64,000 bases of DNA from a virus. Positions 20,733 through 27,982 of this stretch are shown here, piece after piece; the stretch's first letter is position 1; the number at the start of each line of letters is the position of its first letter. A program made the translations under genes and the position numbers. The DNA lies in the IMG/VR virus record IMGVR_UViG_3300032753_000007, positions 1-64,000 of that record; one strand, 5' to 3'. Under the pieces are notes generated by a model, which saw nothing but the letters and a program-made list of their open reading frames with translations, searched no databases and was not told the origin of the DNA.

Positions 20733-22139
20733 ATGACAACACATACCGTAACATTATATACTGATGGCAGTACAGCGCCTAAAAACCCTGGCCCATCAGG
20801 CTATGGGTTTTATGCTGTATATGAAGATGGATCTGCTTATGATGGGTATGGTCCAATAGGAGAGTTAAAAACAAATAATGTAGCAGAATTATTAGCTGCT
20901 TTTCATGGCATTAGTTTTTTATTAACATTACCTGATATTAAAAAGATTATTGTTATTTCAGATAGTAGCTATTTTATTGATGGTACTAAAAGTTTAAATA
21001 AATGGAAATTAAAACAATGGAAAACGAGTACTGGAAAAGAGGTTGCTAATAAAGAAGAATGGATACTATTAGACAATCTATTTAGTACAGCTAAAAACAA
21101 TACTATTGAATTAGTCTTTAAATGGGTTAGAGGACATAATGGTAATGTAGGCAATACACGTGCTGATAATAATGCTAATCTAGGTAGAAAAGCAGTATTA
21201 GATAAAGCATTAGAACCTGTTATAATTTTTAATGAAGCCAGTGATAAATCGATTGCAATCATTACGGATACAGCTACTAAAAAAGCTAAAGCTAAAACAA
21301 TTACTGAATCGCGTATTAATCCATTAGTCAATGCGAATAAATGGATGTTTGATACTAATAGGAATTATTTTGATACTGCTACTGGCTATTATGTTTATAC
21401 TTTATCGTCTTATAAAGAGAGTGATAAATTAGCAGGTAAAAACATTGGTAAACCTAATCCTAATACACGCTATAGCATTGCCTTATTAAAAGAACCTATT
21501 AAAGAATTAGAAAAAATTAAAGTAATGTATAACAATGCTTTTGAAGGTGGTAATGTGCCTATTAGTGGTGATTTAGCTAAAATTACTCAAAGTAAAATTT
21601 GGGGTACATTAATGGATGATAATGCAATGACATTAAAAGGCAGAACGATTGTACATGAAAGTAGTACAGCATTATCTAAAATCATCTATCCACCTTTATT
21701 AGTATTTAGATTAGAAGAGATATTTACTAAAGGTATGCTATTATTAAGTAAAGCTTTCATTAGTAAAACAAATACAGATTCATTTATTGTTGATATTACT
21801 GATAAATTAATTGATGTATCTGATAAAGGAAAGCTTTCTGTTAAATCTAGCTATACTAACACAGCACGCATATTAGAAATTAATGACATTGCTATTAATG
21901 AGGCTATTCCTACATTTGATGTTAAGCTAATACCAGGCACTGATTTAATTACCCGTGGTGGATTATCCAATCTAATTAAGTATTATAAAACAGATATTAA
22001 ACTGTATTTGTTATTGACTGATTTAGTAATTAAAGATACACCTATTAAAAGTTACAATGTTGCCACTGTGATTGAAGCCGGTGGTGATAAAGCTATTTAC
22101 TATTCCGCAGACTCCAGTTATCGCATCATTAAACAATAG
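20733..22139 (+). CDS. rnhA-like: Ribonuclease H with long C-terminal extension, 468 aa
   Basis: Residues 1-155 form a complete RNase HI domain. The four catalytic carboxylates are D11 (YTDGS), E52 (NNVAELLA), D77 (SDSSY) and D145 (NTRADNNAN), with the flexible-loop histidine H135 (RGHNGN). The enzyme degrades the RNA strand of RNA-DNA hybrids, for example during primer removal. A further ~310 residues follow that I do not recognise, beginning after a basic Ala/Lys-rich linker (TATKKAKAKTITESR). RNase HI is normally about 150 residues, so this is a fusion or a large accessory domain. AAGGAATTAAA precedes the ATG. Confidence 0.85.
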   Translation: MTTHTVTLYTDGSTAPKNPGPSGYGFYAVYEDGSAYDGYGPIGELKTNNVAELLAAFHGISFLLTLPDIKKIIVISDSSYFIDGTKSLNKWKLKQWKTSTGKEVANKEEWILLDNLFSTAKNNTIELVFKWVRGHNGNVGNTRADNNANLGRKAVLDKALEPVIIFNEASDKSIAIITDTATKKAKAKTITESRINPLVNANKWMFDTNRNYFDTATGYYVYTLSSYKESDKLAGKNIGKPNPNTRYSIALLKEPIKELEKIKVMYNNAFEGGNVPISGDLAKITQSKIWGTLMDDNAMTLKGRTIVHESSTALSKIIYPPLLVFRLEEIFTKGMLLLSKAFISKTNTDSFIVDITDKLIDVSDKGKLSVKSSYTNTARILEINDIAINEAIPTFDVKLIPGTDLITRGGLSNLIKYYKTDIKLYLLLTDLVIKDTPIKSYNVATVIEAGGDKAIYYSADSSYRIIKQ

Positions 22140-22149
22140 GACGCACTTC

Positions 22150-23481
22150 ATGCTATATAATACCTTAACTATTGCAGCTTATGTTAATAATGCTGCCAAC
22201 ACTATTAGCCCTATTGGGGAATTTAGTGAAAAGTCATATACCTTTGCAACAGATACTATTCAAACGTTTGCTAGTGGCGTTACATTAACGACTTATGATT
22301 GTGATAGTGCAGATACGTATACTATTAATAATAGAGCAGCTGTATCTCAAGCAGTTGCTAATTTAATGCCAGCTGTTATTACTGCTATGACTACTGTGAC
22401 TACTGGTGGTGCATTAGCCATCATTAGTGCCGCGTTAGGTAATACAGCAAACAATGTAGTTACTAGCAGTATATTAGTCCCTATTAGTGTAACATCAAAT
22501 GGTACTACGACTACCATTGATTATCCTGAATACTTTAGTTTTTATTTATCAATAAACAGCAGTACTGTACCTGTTACTGTATTTTTAGCAGATGAAGCTT
22601 TTCAAAGAGATTATCCATTTGGCACTATTCAAATAATCTCGCCTATTAATTTACAAACTATCTTAAGTAATTATAGTGCTGCTGCCGCTACTGTAAGCGC
22701 TATGACACCTACTACATTATTGAGTTTAATTAATAGCACGGTTACTAATCCAGTAACTAAAATAGATGTTATTAATTTACAAGTTTACAATACTAATAAT
22801 CCATCACAATCATTTGATCTGCCATTAGCAGTAGCCTGTAATGGTGGTAATACGTATTGTACGATGTCAAATTACTTAATAACATTACAAAACTTATTAA
22901 CAAGTAATGGAAGCTATACGACACAACAATGGCAGGCCGTTATACCTGGCTTATTACCTAGTAATACCTATTGGATTATACCAAATTGGGCTAATGCAGC
23001 TATTAGCAATATTGCAGTAGGTTATCCCATTATCAATCCTACAATTCCTATTAATTTATATAATACAATAGCGACTAATTATTTAGCATGGTATCCATCA
23101 AGTGATATAGTCCCTAATATGTGCTATACCGTTGCTCAGTATAAGTCAATAGGTTTATTTATTGTGCCTGATACAGGAAATACAGATGGCATTATTAGTT
23201 GGTTAAGTAAATTCCCTGACTATTTCTTGGTAGCGAGTGGTTCACCAACGGCAGGACAAATGAGTGCACTGACATTAGAAACAGTAACCTTATTAAATGC
23301 TTTGTTAACTACTGCTGAACATTATTCAACAGGCACTGCACTTGCTACAGGCATTTCCTTAGTAATACAAGGCACTAATGCTAGTGGCAATACAACTCAT
23401 TACTTATCACAAAAAATTACTACAGCAGCAGGTACACCAGGCGACATTACATTAAACATTTTAGTTAGAGCGGATCAATGA
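22150..23481 (+). CDS. Probable virion protein, 443 aa
   Basis: I choose ATG 22150 (MLYNTLTIAAYVNNAANTISP), preceded by AGGA and placed after the RNase H stop. An upstream in-frame start would overlap RNase H by 68 bases. The product is rich in Ala, Thr, Ser and Asn. Its composition matches phage sheath and fibre proteins, with a segment YFLVASGSPTAGQMSALTLE that could be part of a compact domain. Function is not recognised. It overlaps the next start by 4 bases (ATGA), indicating coupled translation. Confidence 0.55.
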   Translation: MLYNTLTIAAYVNNAANTISPIGEFSEKSYTFATDTIQTFASGVTLTTYDCDSADTYTINNRAAVSQAVANLMPAVITAMTTVTTGGALAIISAALGNTANNVVTSSILVPISVTSNGTTTTIDYPEYFSFYLSINSSTVPVTVFLADEAFQRDYPFGTIQIISPINLQTILSNYSAAAATVSAMTPTTLLSLINSTVTNPVTKIDVINLQVYNTNNPSQSFDLPLAVACNGGNTYCTMSNYLITLQNLLTSNGSYTTQQWQAVIPGLLPSNTYWIIPNWANAAISNIAVGYPIINPTIPINLYNTIATNYLAWYPSSDIVPNMCYTVAQYKSIGLFIVPDTGNTDGIISWLSKFPDYFLVASGSPTAGQMSALTLETVTLLNALLTTAEHYSTGTALATGISLVIQGTNASGNTTHYLSQKITTAAGTPGDITLNILVRADQ

Positions 23482-24083
23482 GTAATGTAGTAATAGCCAT
23501 TAATACCTATGGCATATTTACAGTAGCATCGCCCTTTACAATAGCCAGTGGTAATTATAGATGTGGATCAGTACAATTAATTAGCGCATTAGTATCCAGT
23601 GGTGTAGATGTTTATAATACCTATTATGCGCCTAATAGCATTAGCTCAGCAGCATTTAATACTGATCTAGCTAATGGGGTAACTATTGTTGTTTTGATTC
23701 CTGATAGTGGTGCTACAGTCAGTATTCCTAGTAGCTACATTACTAGTGCGCCTACTGACCTAGCAGTACCTTATAGTAAAATAGTATTATCTATTGATAT
23801 TGGTTTATTACCTGATAGTTTAGACTTAACACAATTAATGAATGACCTATCGGAGTTAGCACAAACAGAAATGGGTATCACTACAGCTACTGCTCAATTG
23901 CATAAAATTTCATCTAATTTAAATTACACGGTAGCAGAGAGTCAAGTATTGGAAGCTGCAAGATTAGCTAATATAGAAAGTTATGTATCAAACATTACAG
24001 CAAAGAATAATGCATTGACTGAACTAGTAGCGTGTAAACAAAAAGTACATGATTTAGAATTAGCATTAATAAATAAACCCTAA
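23478..24083 (+). CDS. Hypothetical protein with C-terminal coiled coil, 201 aa
   Basis: The product starts MSNVVIAINTYGIFTVASPF. The N-terminal ~120 residues look beta-rich. From about residue 125 the sequence is helical with heptad-like leucines (LTQLMNDLSELAQTEMGI... KQKVHDLELALI), consistent with a coiled coil and oligomerisation. It is coupled to the preceding gene by ATGA overlap and ends just before the promoter block of cassette 1. A minor virion component is likely but not proven. Confidence 0.5.
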   Translation: MSNVVIAINTYGIFTVASPFTIASGNYRCGSVQLISALVSSGVDVYNTYYAPNSISSAAFNTDLANGVTIVVLIPDSGATVSIPSSYITSAPTDLAVPYSKIVLSIDIGLLPDSLDLTQLMNDLSELAQTEMGITTATAQLHKISSNLNYTVAESQVLEAARLANIESYVSNITAKNNALTELVACKQKVHDLELALINKP

Positions 24084-24089
24084 TAAATA

Positions 24090-24125
24090 AAATTCAAATA
24101 TTTTTCATATGGATATTGTGTTTAT
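24090..24125 (+). promoter_or_regulatory. Cassette promoter-like block, copy 1
   Basis: This block aligns without gaps with 33885-33920 and 37871-37906. All three start AAATTCAAATA, have an AT-only centre (CATATGGATATTGTG here, TATATAGTTT elsewhere) and end T(T/A)(C/T)ATG or similar directly before a leader hairpin. Its placement between a stop codon and a structured leader, three times, argues for a promoter. A TTCAAA / TATTGT pair about 15 bases apart is possible, but the polymerase that uses it is unknown. Confidence 0.7.
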
Positions 24126-24169
24126 GAGTAAATAGCTTTACTCGTTTCTTTAGTACCTTAGGAGGTAAC
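24126..24169 (+). promoter_or_regulatory. Cassette 1 leader hairpin and ribosome site
   Basis: A 7-bp hairpin (GAGTAAA / TTTACTC, 24126-24143, loop TAGC) occupies the same place as the AATAAAGA/TCTTTATT hairpins of cassettes 2 and 3. It is followed by TACCTTAGGAGGTAAC, in which the full ribosome site AGGAGGT can pair with the upstream ACCT. The initiation site may therefore be partly masked. Confidence 0.6.
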
Positions 24170-24580
24170 TTGAATAAGAAACAAATCATTGAAACGCTAA
24201 AAGCGTTTCACGCCGAAACAAAAGTGTCAAGAGTAGAAATGCTCATTGGCGCTGGATCGGCGCTTTGTTTGTATGGTCTTAGGGAAGAGACCAGTGATAT
24301 TGACGGGGCTTTACCCCGTCACTGGTTTGAGAAATTCGTGAGGGAAGGGAAGCCTACTCACGAATTTAAAATTCATGGCACCAGCGTGCCAGTGTGTGAA
24401 TGGTCAGAGGTAATTGACCTGCACATCCTGGCTGCAGGAGCCTTAAATAAAACTAGTTGGGTTGAGGGCATTCAGGTGGAAACACTTGAGGGCATCTTGG
24501 CCCACAAAGAATCTATGAAACGTTCTAAGGATCAAGAGGACATTCGCAGAATCAAAGAGCGCCTAGGCATTAAGTCCTAG
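24170..24580 (+). CDS. Nucleotidyltransferase-fold protein, 136 aa (cassette 1)
   Basis: The product carries a nucleotidyltransferase signature at residues 27-45 (GAGSALCLYGLREETSDID), with the paired acids D43 and D45 and a further DLHIL strand near residue 86. This is the pattern of small MNT/AbiEii-type enzymes that transfer nucleotides. The start is TTG at 24170, right after a consensus AGGAGGT; the next ATG (24238) would cut into the signature. Coding DNA is a chain of hairpins, for example 24191-24209 (GAAACGCT stem), 24302-24320 (GACGGGG stem) and 24332-24367 (11-bp AAATTCGTGAG stem). Its codon use is GC-richer than the neighbours. Such enzymes occur both as toxins and as tRNA- or nucleotide-modifying proteins, so the substrate is unknown. 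A counter-defence role is inferred from the cassette it shares with an AcrIII-1 gene. Confidence 0.7.
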   Translation: MNKKQIIETLKAFHAETKVSRVEMLIGAGSALCLYGLREETSDIDGALPRHWFEKFVREGKPTHEFKIHGTSVPVCEWSEVIDLHILAAGALNKTSWVEGIQVETLEGILAHKESMKRSKDQEDIRRIKERLGIKS

Positions 24581-24619
24581 GCTTTATTAACCTCTTAAAA
24601 GGAGGACTCTATACTACCT

Positions 24620-24715
24620 ATGAAGGTAGTAGGCCTGCTCATTACCTTTATAGGTATCTGGGCAGCAACAGGATTATTGGGCATCCTGTTGTTTATAGCA
24701 ACATTGCCCCAATAG
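24620..24715 (+). CDS. 31-residue single-span membrane peptide (cassette 1)
   Basis: The short frame starts MKVVGLLITFIGIWAA and ends ATLPQ, almost wholly one hydrophobic membrane segment. The start codon lies in the four-base loop (ATGA) of an 8-bp hairpin (24612-24631). The ribosome site GGAGG is about 15 bases upstream, farther than usual but brought closer if the hairpin forms. Small single-span peptides in phages often act on the membrane or on membrane-bound defence proteins. The function here is unknown. Confidence 0.5.
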   Translation: MKVVGLLITFIGIWAATGLLGILLFIATLPQ

Positions 24716-24751
24716 GCACCATGACATGGATGTCGTGGATTTATTAATCAT

Positions 24752-24772
24752 TTCCACGATGAGTGGAAGGAG
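24752..24772 (+). promoter_or_regulatory. GATGA-loop hairpin with ribosome site, copy 1
   Basis: A 6-bp stem TTCCAC / GTGGAA closes the loop GATGA (24758-24762) and is followed directly by AGGAG, then ATG 24779. A mini reading frame starting in the loop (MSGRRFR) stops at a TGA that overlaps the main ATG (ATGA). The same element occurs at 25146, 33971 and 37958 with different stem sequences. Confidence 0.75.
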
Positions 24773-24778
24773 ATTCAG

Positions 24779-25153
24779 ATGAATCTTGTAAGGCGTACAA
24801 ACTTGGACAATGCTGTAAGGGGCATGTGTCCAAGACCTGTTCAGGATGAAGGGGTCTTTTTAGCTATGGATGGCATCAATGATTTACGTATACTGGGACA
24901 AAATCCCGTGTACGTAAAGTACGCCAACCTAGACCACCTACTTAAAGTAGGAAAGGTTTGGGTTGGCAAAGCTGGGGTAGATCCTGAATGGATGGAAATA
25001 AGATCTGTTAAGGATCTACCAAAATTTGCAGTATACGTCATCGAAGACTACGATGCGTGCGCTGCAAAAATCGATGCGGCACCTTACATGCCGCAGTTCT
25101 TCTTTACTCCTACCAATTTTAGAGGTAGGAAAACACTAAAAAGAATCCGCTGA
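24779..25153 (+). CDS. Unrecognised 124-residue protein (cassette 1)
   Basis: The product starts MNLVRRTNLDNAVRGMC; the GGAAGGAG ribosome site is 6-8 bases upstream. It is a soluble mixed alpha/beta protein with motifs VGKVWVGKAGVDPEW and VYVIEDYDACAAKI and a basic C-terminus (RGRKTLKRIR). I do not recognise a family. The coding DNA is folded almost end to end: 24802-24834 (CTTGGACA stem plus inner ATGC/GCAT), 24883-24918 (TTTACGTA stem) and 25076-25094 (GCGGCA stem). The stop TGA lies within the next GATGA hairpin. By position it is a candidate counter-defence protein. Confidence 0.6.
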   Translation: MNLVRRTNLDNAVRGMCPRPVQDEGVFLAMDGINDLRILGQNPVYVKYANLDHLLKVGKVWVGKAGVDPEWMEIRSVKDLPKFAVYVIEDYDACAAKIDAAPYMPQFFFTPTNFRGRKTLKRIR

Positions 25154-25166
25154 TGAAGCGGAAGGA
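25146..25166 (+). promoter_or_regulatory. GATGA-loop hairpin with ribosome site, copy 2
   Basis: Stem TCCGCT / AGCGGA closes the loop GATGA (25152-25156), followed by AGGA and ATG 25173. The upstream gene's TGA stop (25151-25153) lies in the stem-loop junction. A mini frame from the loop ATG (MKRKDVV) ends at a TGA overlapping the main ATG. Confidence 0.75.
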
Positions 25167-25172
25167 TGTAGT

Positions 25173-25256
25173 ATGAAAAAAAAAGATTATGGAGTCTTTT
25201 GGTCAGGGTGGAACAACACCCTGATCGGTATCCATCAGGATACCACGCCCGTGTAA
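25173..25256 (+). CDS. 27-residue peptide (cassette 1)
   Basis: The reading frame is MKKKDYGVFWSGWNN... ending TTPV, with an AGGA ribosome site from the GATGA hairpin. It is basic at the N-terminus and Trp/Gly-rich after it. Its stop overlaps the next start (TAATG), and this overlap lies exactly in the loop of a 7-bp hairpin (25245-25265). Two further perfect hairpins fill the body (25203-25224 and 25227-25244). The function is unknown. The placement of the signals supports real translation. Confidence 0.45.
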   Translation: MKKKDYGVFWSGWNNTLIGIHQDTTPV

Positions 25257-25330
25257 TGCGGGCGTTGGAATTACGCAGGAAGCGTGATTCCAAAATTTGG
25301 CTATGGAGAGCCAAAGCTGCTGAAGAGTAA
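25256..25330 (+). CDS. 24-residue basic peptide (cassette 1)
   Basis: The reading frame is MRALELRRKRDSKIWLWRAK... ending AAEE, a basic amphipathic helix by composition. It has no ribosome site of its own and starts at the TAATG overlap, so it would depend on coupled translation. The stop codon falls in the loop of the first hairpin of the cassette terminator. The function is unknown. Confidence 0.4.
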   Translation: MRALELRRKRDSKIWLWRAKAAEE

Positions 25331-25392
25331 AACTCTTTTACTATAGACTGATCTATTAATAGATCAGTCTATAGTCAGCAGTATTTTTTTTT
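25317..25392 (+). terminator. Cassette 1 terminator, three-way junction
   Basis: An outer stem (CTGCTG 25317-25322 with CAGCAG 25376-25381) encloses two hairpins: AAGAGT/ACTCTT (25323-25337), whose loop holds the last stop codon, and a perfect 36-base palindrome (25340-25375) centred on ATTAAT. A TA and a run of nine T follow. This is a very strong intrinsic terminator with the same plan as in cassette 2. Confidence 0.85.
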
Positions 25393-25468
25393 GTATTTAA
25401 AAAATATTTAATACATACATTATTTAAATGAAATAACATCATTAATAACTATTGAGGGTAAAAAATGA

Positions 25469-25690
25469 ATGAGGCTTAAGTTTATATGTGGTAGAATTGC
25501 TTTACATATGTGCGATGAAAGAATATGTATATATATTGGCTGGTGTACTGGCTTTTATATATTAAATAAAAGAGGAAATTATATAATCCAAGGAAGGATA
25601 TGGCATGGAGATTTCTTTCCTGTCTATGTAGATTTTAGTTTTTACGATTATTATCGAGAATACTGCTTTTTTCGTTTTCTTGAAAAATAA
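25469..25690 (+). CDS. Hypothetical small protein, 73 aa
   Basis: The product starts MRLKFICGRIALHMCDERIC; a GAGGG site is about 10 bases upstream. An ATG four bases earlier in another frame leads only to a 4-codon peptide. The protein is rich in Tyr, Phe and Cys (NYIIQGRIWHGDFFPVYVDF, YDYYREYCFFRFLEK). No family is recognised. It is the first gene after the cassette 1 terminator, with AT-only DNA upstream that could hold a promoter. Confidence 0.45.
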   Translation: MRLKFICGRIALHMCDERICIYIGWCTGFYILNKRGNYIIQGRIWHGDFFPVYVDFSFYDYYREYCFFRFLEK

Positions 25691-25713
25691 CATTTTTATG
25701 AAAGGAGTAATAA

Positions 25714-26415
25714 ATGAGCGATACATTTTCAGCAGGCACATTTTCACCAGCATTACCGATTAATGCTGTTAGTGAATTTGAAATTAAATTACTACAATTA
25801 TTTGGTATTGAAGTAAAGATTAACAATGATAGCATTACTGATGCTTTTTACTTTTATGTACCAGATGGGTTTAAATCCTTGTATCTAGACGACATTAATA
25901 TTGAATATTGCTGTAGCAATCTAGTAAACAACTATGCTAACTTAAATGATCCTTTAGCATTACGTTTGCTAGAAACAGCAAATAAGCTAAAACATAAAGG
26001 ACATACGATAGCTTCAATTATTTCTGCATTTAGTAATTGGACAGCTATTTTTCAAAAAATACTAAATAAGCCACCTTGTAAAGATATAGACTACATTAGT
26101 TGTAGTGGCAGCTACTGGTCTAATAAGTATTTACCTGATGAATTTGGTGGCATATATTACGTTATCACAAAAACAGGGTATCAGGAAATATATGGAAGAG
26201 AGGTTATTGATGAGTTACTAGAAAGAGAACAAAGAAAGAAAGATTTAATTACTGTAGTTACTTTCATGGAAAAATTATCCATAGTAGATAAAGAGTTAGA
26301 CAACACATTGTATCGATTAAAAGAACACATAGGCGATTGCTGTGAATTTTCCGACGGCTATTCAATAGAAGAGTTACCAGGTCTTTTTCAACCAACTGAG
26401 GAATTAAATGTTTAA
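25714..26415 (+). CDS. Hypothetical protein, 233 aa
   Basis: The product starts MSDTFSAGTFSPALPINAVSE; GAAAGGAG precedes it. It is soluble, with a central helical region (LRLLETANKLKHKGHTIASIISAF), a Gly/Tyr-rich segment (YISCSGSYWSNKYLPDEFGG) and a charged helical C-terminus. It overlaps the next gene by 8 bases, so the two are probably translated together. Codon use matches the phage background, unlike the cassettes. Function is not recognised. Confidence 0.6.
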   Translation: MSDTFSAGTFSPALPINAVSEFEIKLLQLFGIEVKINNDSITDAFYFYVPDGFKSLYLDDINIEYCCSNLVNNYANLNDPLALRLLETANKLKHKGHTIASIISAFSNWTAIFQKILNKPPCKDIDYISCSGSYWSNKYLPDEFGGIYYVITKTGYQEIYGREVIDELLEREQRKKDLITVVTFMEKLSIVDKELDNTLYRLKEHIGDCCEFSDGYSIEELPGLFQPTEELNV

Positions 26416-27136
26416 ATTATATATTAAAGATATTGATCTTATAGTTTATGCGGATAGATTAAGTACTATCCTAAATGTAGTTGAACTAGCACGAGTACAT
26501 ACCGACGTTACAGCTACGTCAATTGAAAGGGTAGAAAAACTGCCATACTTTAATACGGTTATTAAATATACCACACCTGGCAGACTCGACAATTACATAA
26601 ATATATTTAATGAGTTATGCAAAACGCATACTTTGTTTATAATGGCTGTAGTTAAAGATGGCGTATACAATGATGCGCTCTATTACGCAGATAAAGAAAA
26701 AAGCAATTCTATACCGGATAAAGATGCTGAAGATGCTTTATACGAAACACTTAAAAAACTAGATGATTTACAAAAAGCAGTAATTGAAACGTTTTACTAC
26801 ATAGGTAAAAAGGAAACAAACGCCGTAGATGGTATATTTCATATTTTTGAAAAAATAGAAAATTTGAAAACCACAATAAAATTGATAAAAGAATGTGGAT
26901 CTGATAACTTGGTAAGACTAGATCCTTTAAATGAATCTGAAAATCAAAATAAATGCACTAAAGATAATAATAGATGGAATCGGGCTGCGCCGACATCATT
27001 AGGTAGTTATTTAGCTAGGTGCTCATGCAATATCCCAAGAGACTTTATTTCAATAGATGAGCAGCGTTTAAATCAGATAATTGCCAAAGCAGTTTCTGAG
27101 TCTATTCGGGTATTACAACCGTATAAACGTAATTAA
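26408..27136 (+). CDS. Hypothetical protein, 242 aa
   Basis: The product starts MFKLYIKDIDLIVYADRLST; the ribosome site GAGGAATT lies inside the end of the preceding gene. A central helix (DALYETLKKLDDLQKAVIETFYYIG) and a Cys-containing C-terminal part (LARCSCNIPRDFISIDEQRLNQI) are visible. No family is recognised. The gene ends just before a 30-base perfect palindrome. Confidence 0.6.
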   Translation: MFKLYIKDIDLIVYADRLSTILNVVELARVHTDVTATSIERVEKLPYFNTVIKYTTPGRLDNYINIFNELCKTHTLFIMAVVKDGVYNDALYYADKEKSNSIPDKDAEDALYETLKKLDDLQKAVIETFYYIGKKETNAVDGIFHIFEKIENLKTTIKLIKECGSDNLVRLDPLNESENQNKCTKDNNRWNRAAPTSLGSYLARCSCNIPRDFISIDEQRLNQIIAKAVSESIRVLQPYKRN

Positions 27137-27161
27137 TCTAATTTAGTACTTTATCTTTTAC

Positions 27162-27191
27162 CATACACATGCATTTAAATGCATGTGTATG
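27162..27191 (+). terminator. Intergenic 30-base palindrome
   Basis: A perfect palindrome, CATACACATGCATTT followed by its complement, lies between two hypothetical genes. No T-run follows it. It could be a terminator for a phage polymerase or an mRNA-stabilising 3' hairpin. Confidence 0.45.
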
Positions 27192-27221
27192 AACTTACCC
27201 TTACCACAATAGGAAAAAACA

Positions 27222-27917
27222 ATGGCTGCTAAAAAATCTACTAAAACCGAATATAACTTTGATGAAAAAAATGAAATAAAACCAACATTTAATGATCTAA
27301 TGAATAATTGGAATAATTATTTATATCATCAATATCATGCACATAATGCTTATAGGCAGCAGCAAGAGCCCGTCACCCCATTAACTGCAAGCGTACAAAA
27401 TTCACCTTGGTATACACCAAATCACCCACAAGCATTTTATAGCATTAATGTGCCATTTGGCAACGTTACTATTAAAGATGTTATTGCTGGCATAACCTTT
27501 AAAGTTAACTCAATTGATGAGCGCATAGTTTTAAATACGCAGTTTCCTGAAAATAGCATTATCTATAAGATACTGTACTATTCACCACGATCACTCATTG
27601 ATAAGGGATGGAAAACAGGGGATATTAATTATATATCAGATAGCGATATAGTTAAGTGCTTCAAAAAACTAGAAACTGAAGCTATAGTAAATGTAGAAAA
27701 TTGGATATATGAATGTGAAGAATATGGTAAGCTTATAAGTCATTTTTACTATTGTGTAAAAAGAGAATACGCAAAAAGATATTTAAATGACATAGTATTG
27801 CCACATGCCTTTGAGTTTGAATTGCAGTATCCAATAATCAAAGAATATGTAGCAAAGTGCCTAACACTATACATGGATGAATACTTTGATAAGTTAAAAG
27901 ATTCTGTAAAAGAATAA
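27222..27917 (+). CDS. Hypothetical protein, 231 aa
   Basis: The product starts MAAKKSTKTEYNFDEKNEIK, preceded by CCACAATAGGAAAAAACA. The same leader words (TTACCACAAT, AGGAAAAAA) precede the next gene. There is a polar, His/Gln/Tyr-rich N-terminus (YLYHQYHAHNAYRQQQEP) and an acidic helical C-terminal half. No family is recognised. Confidence 0.6.
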   Translation: MAAKKSTKTEYNFDEKNEIKPTFNDLMNNWNNYLYHQYHAHNAYRQQQEPVTPLTASVQNSPWYTPNHPQAFYSINVPFGNVTIKDVIAGITFKVNSIDERIVLNTQFPENSIIYKILYYSPRSLIDKGWKTGDINYISDSDIVKCFKKLETEAIVNVENWIYECEEYGKLISHFYYCVKREYAKRYLNDIVLPHAFEFELQYPIIKEYVAKCLTLYMDEYFDKLKDSVKE

Positions 27918-27982
27918 TCATTAATACTGTTGTATGTAGTAACCTAAATAAACTTTTACCACAATCAATTAAGGAAAAAATA

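Noticed and set aside
24170-25392. Array of tRNAs or a large structured noncoding RNA (GOLLD/ROOL type)
   Set aside because: The hairpins have no cloverleaf order or CCA ends, and each segment carries an open frame with a ribosome site; one product has a clear nucleotidyltransferase signature.
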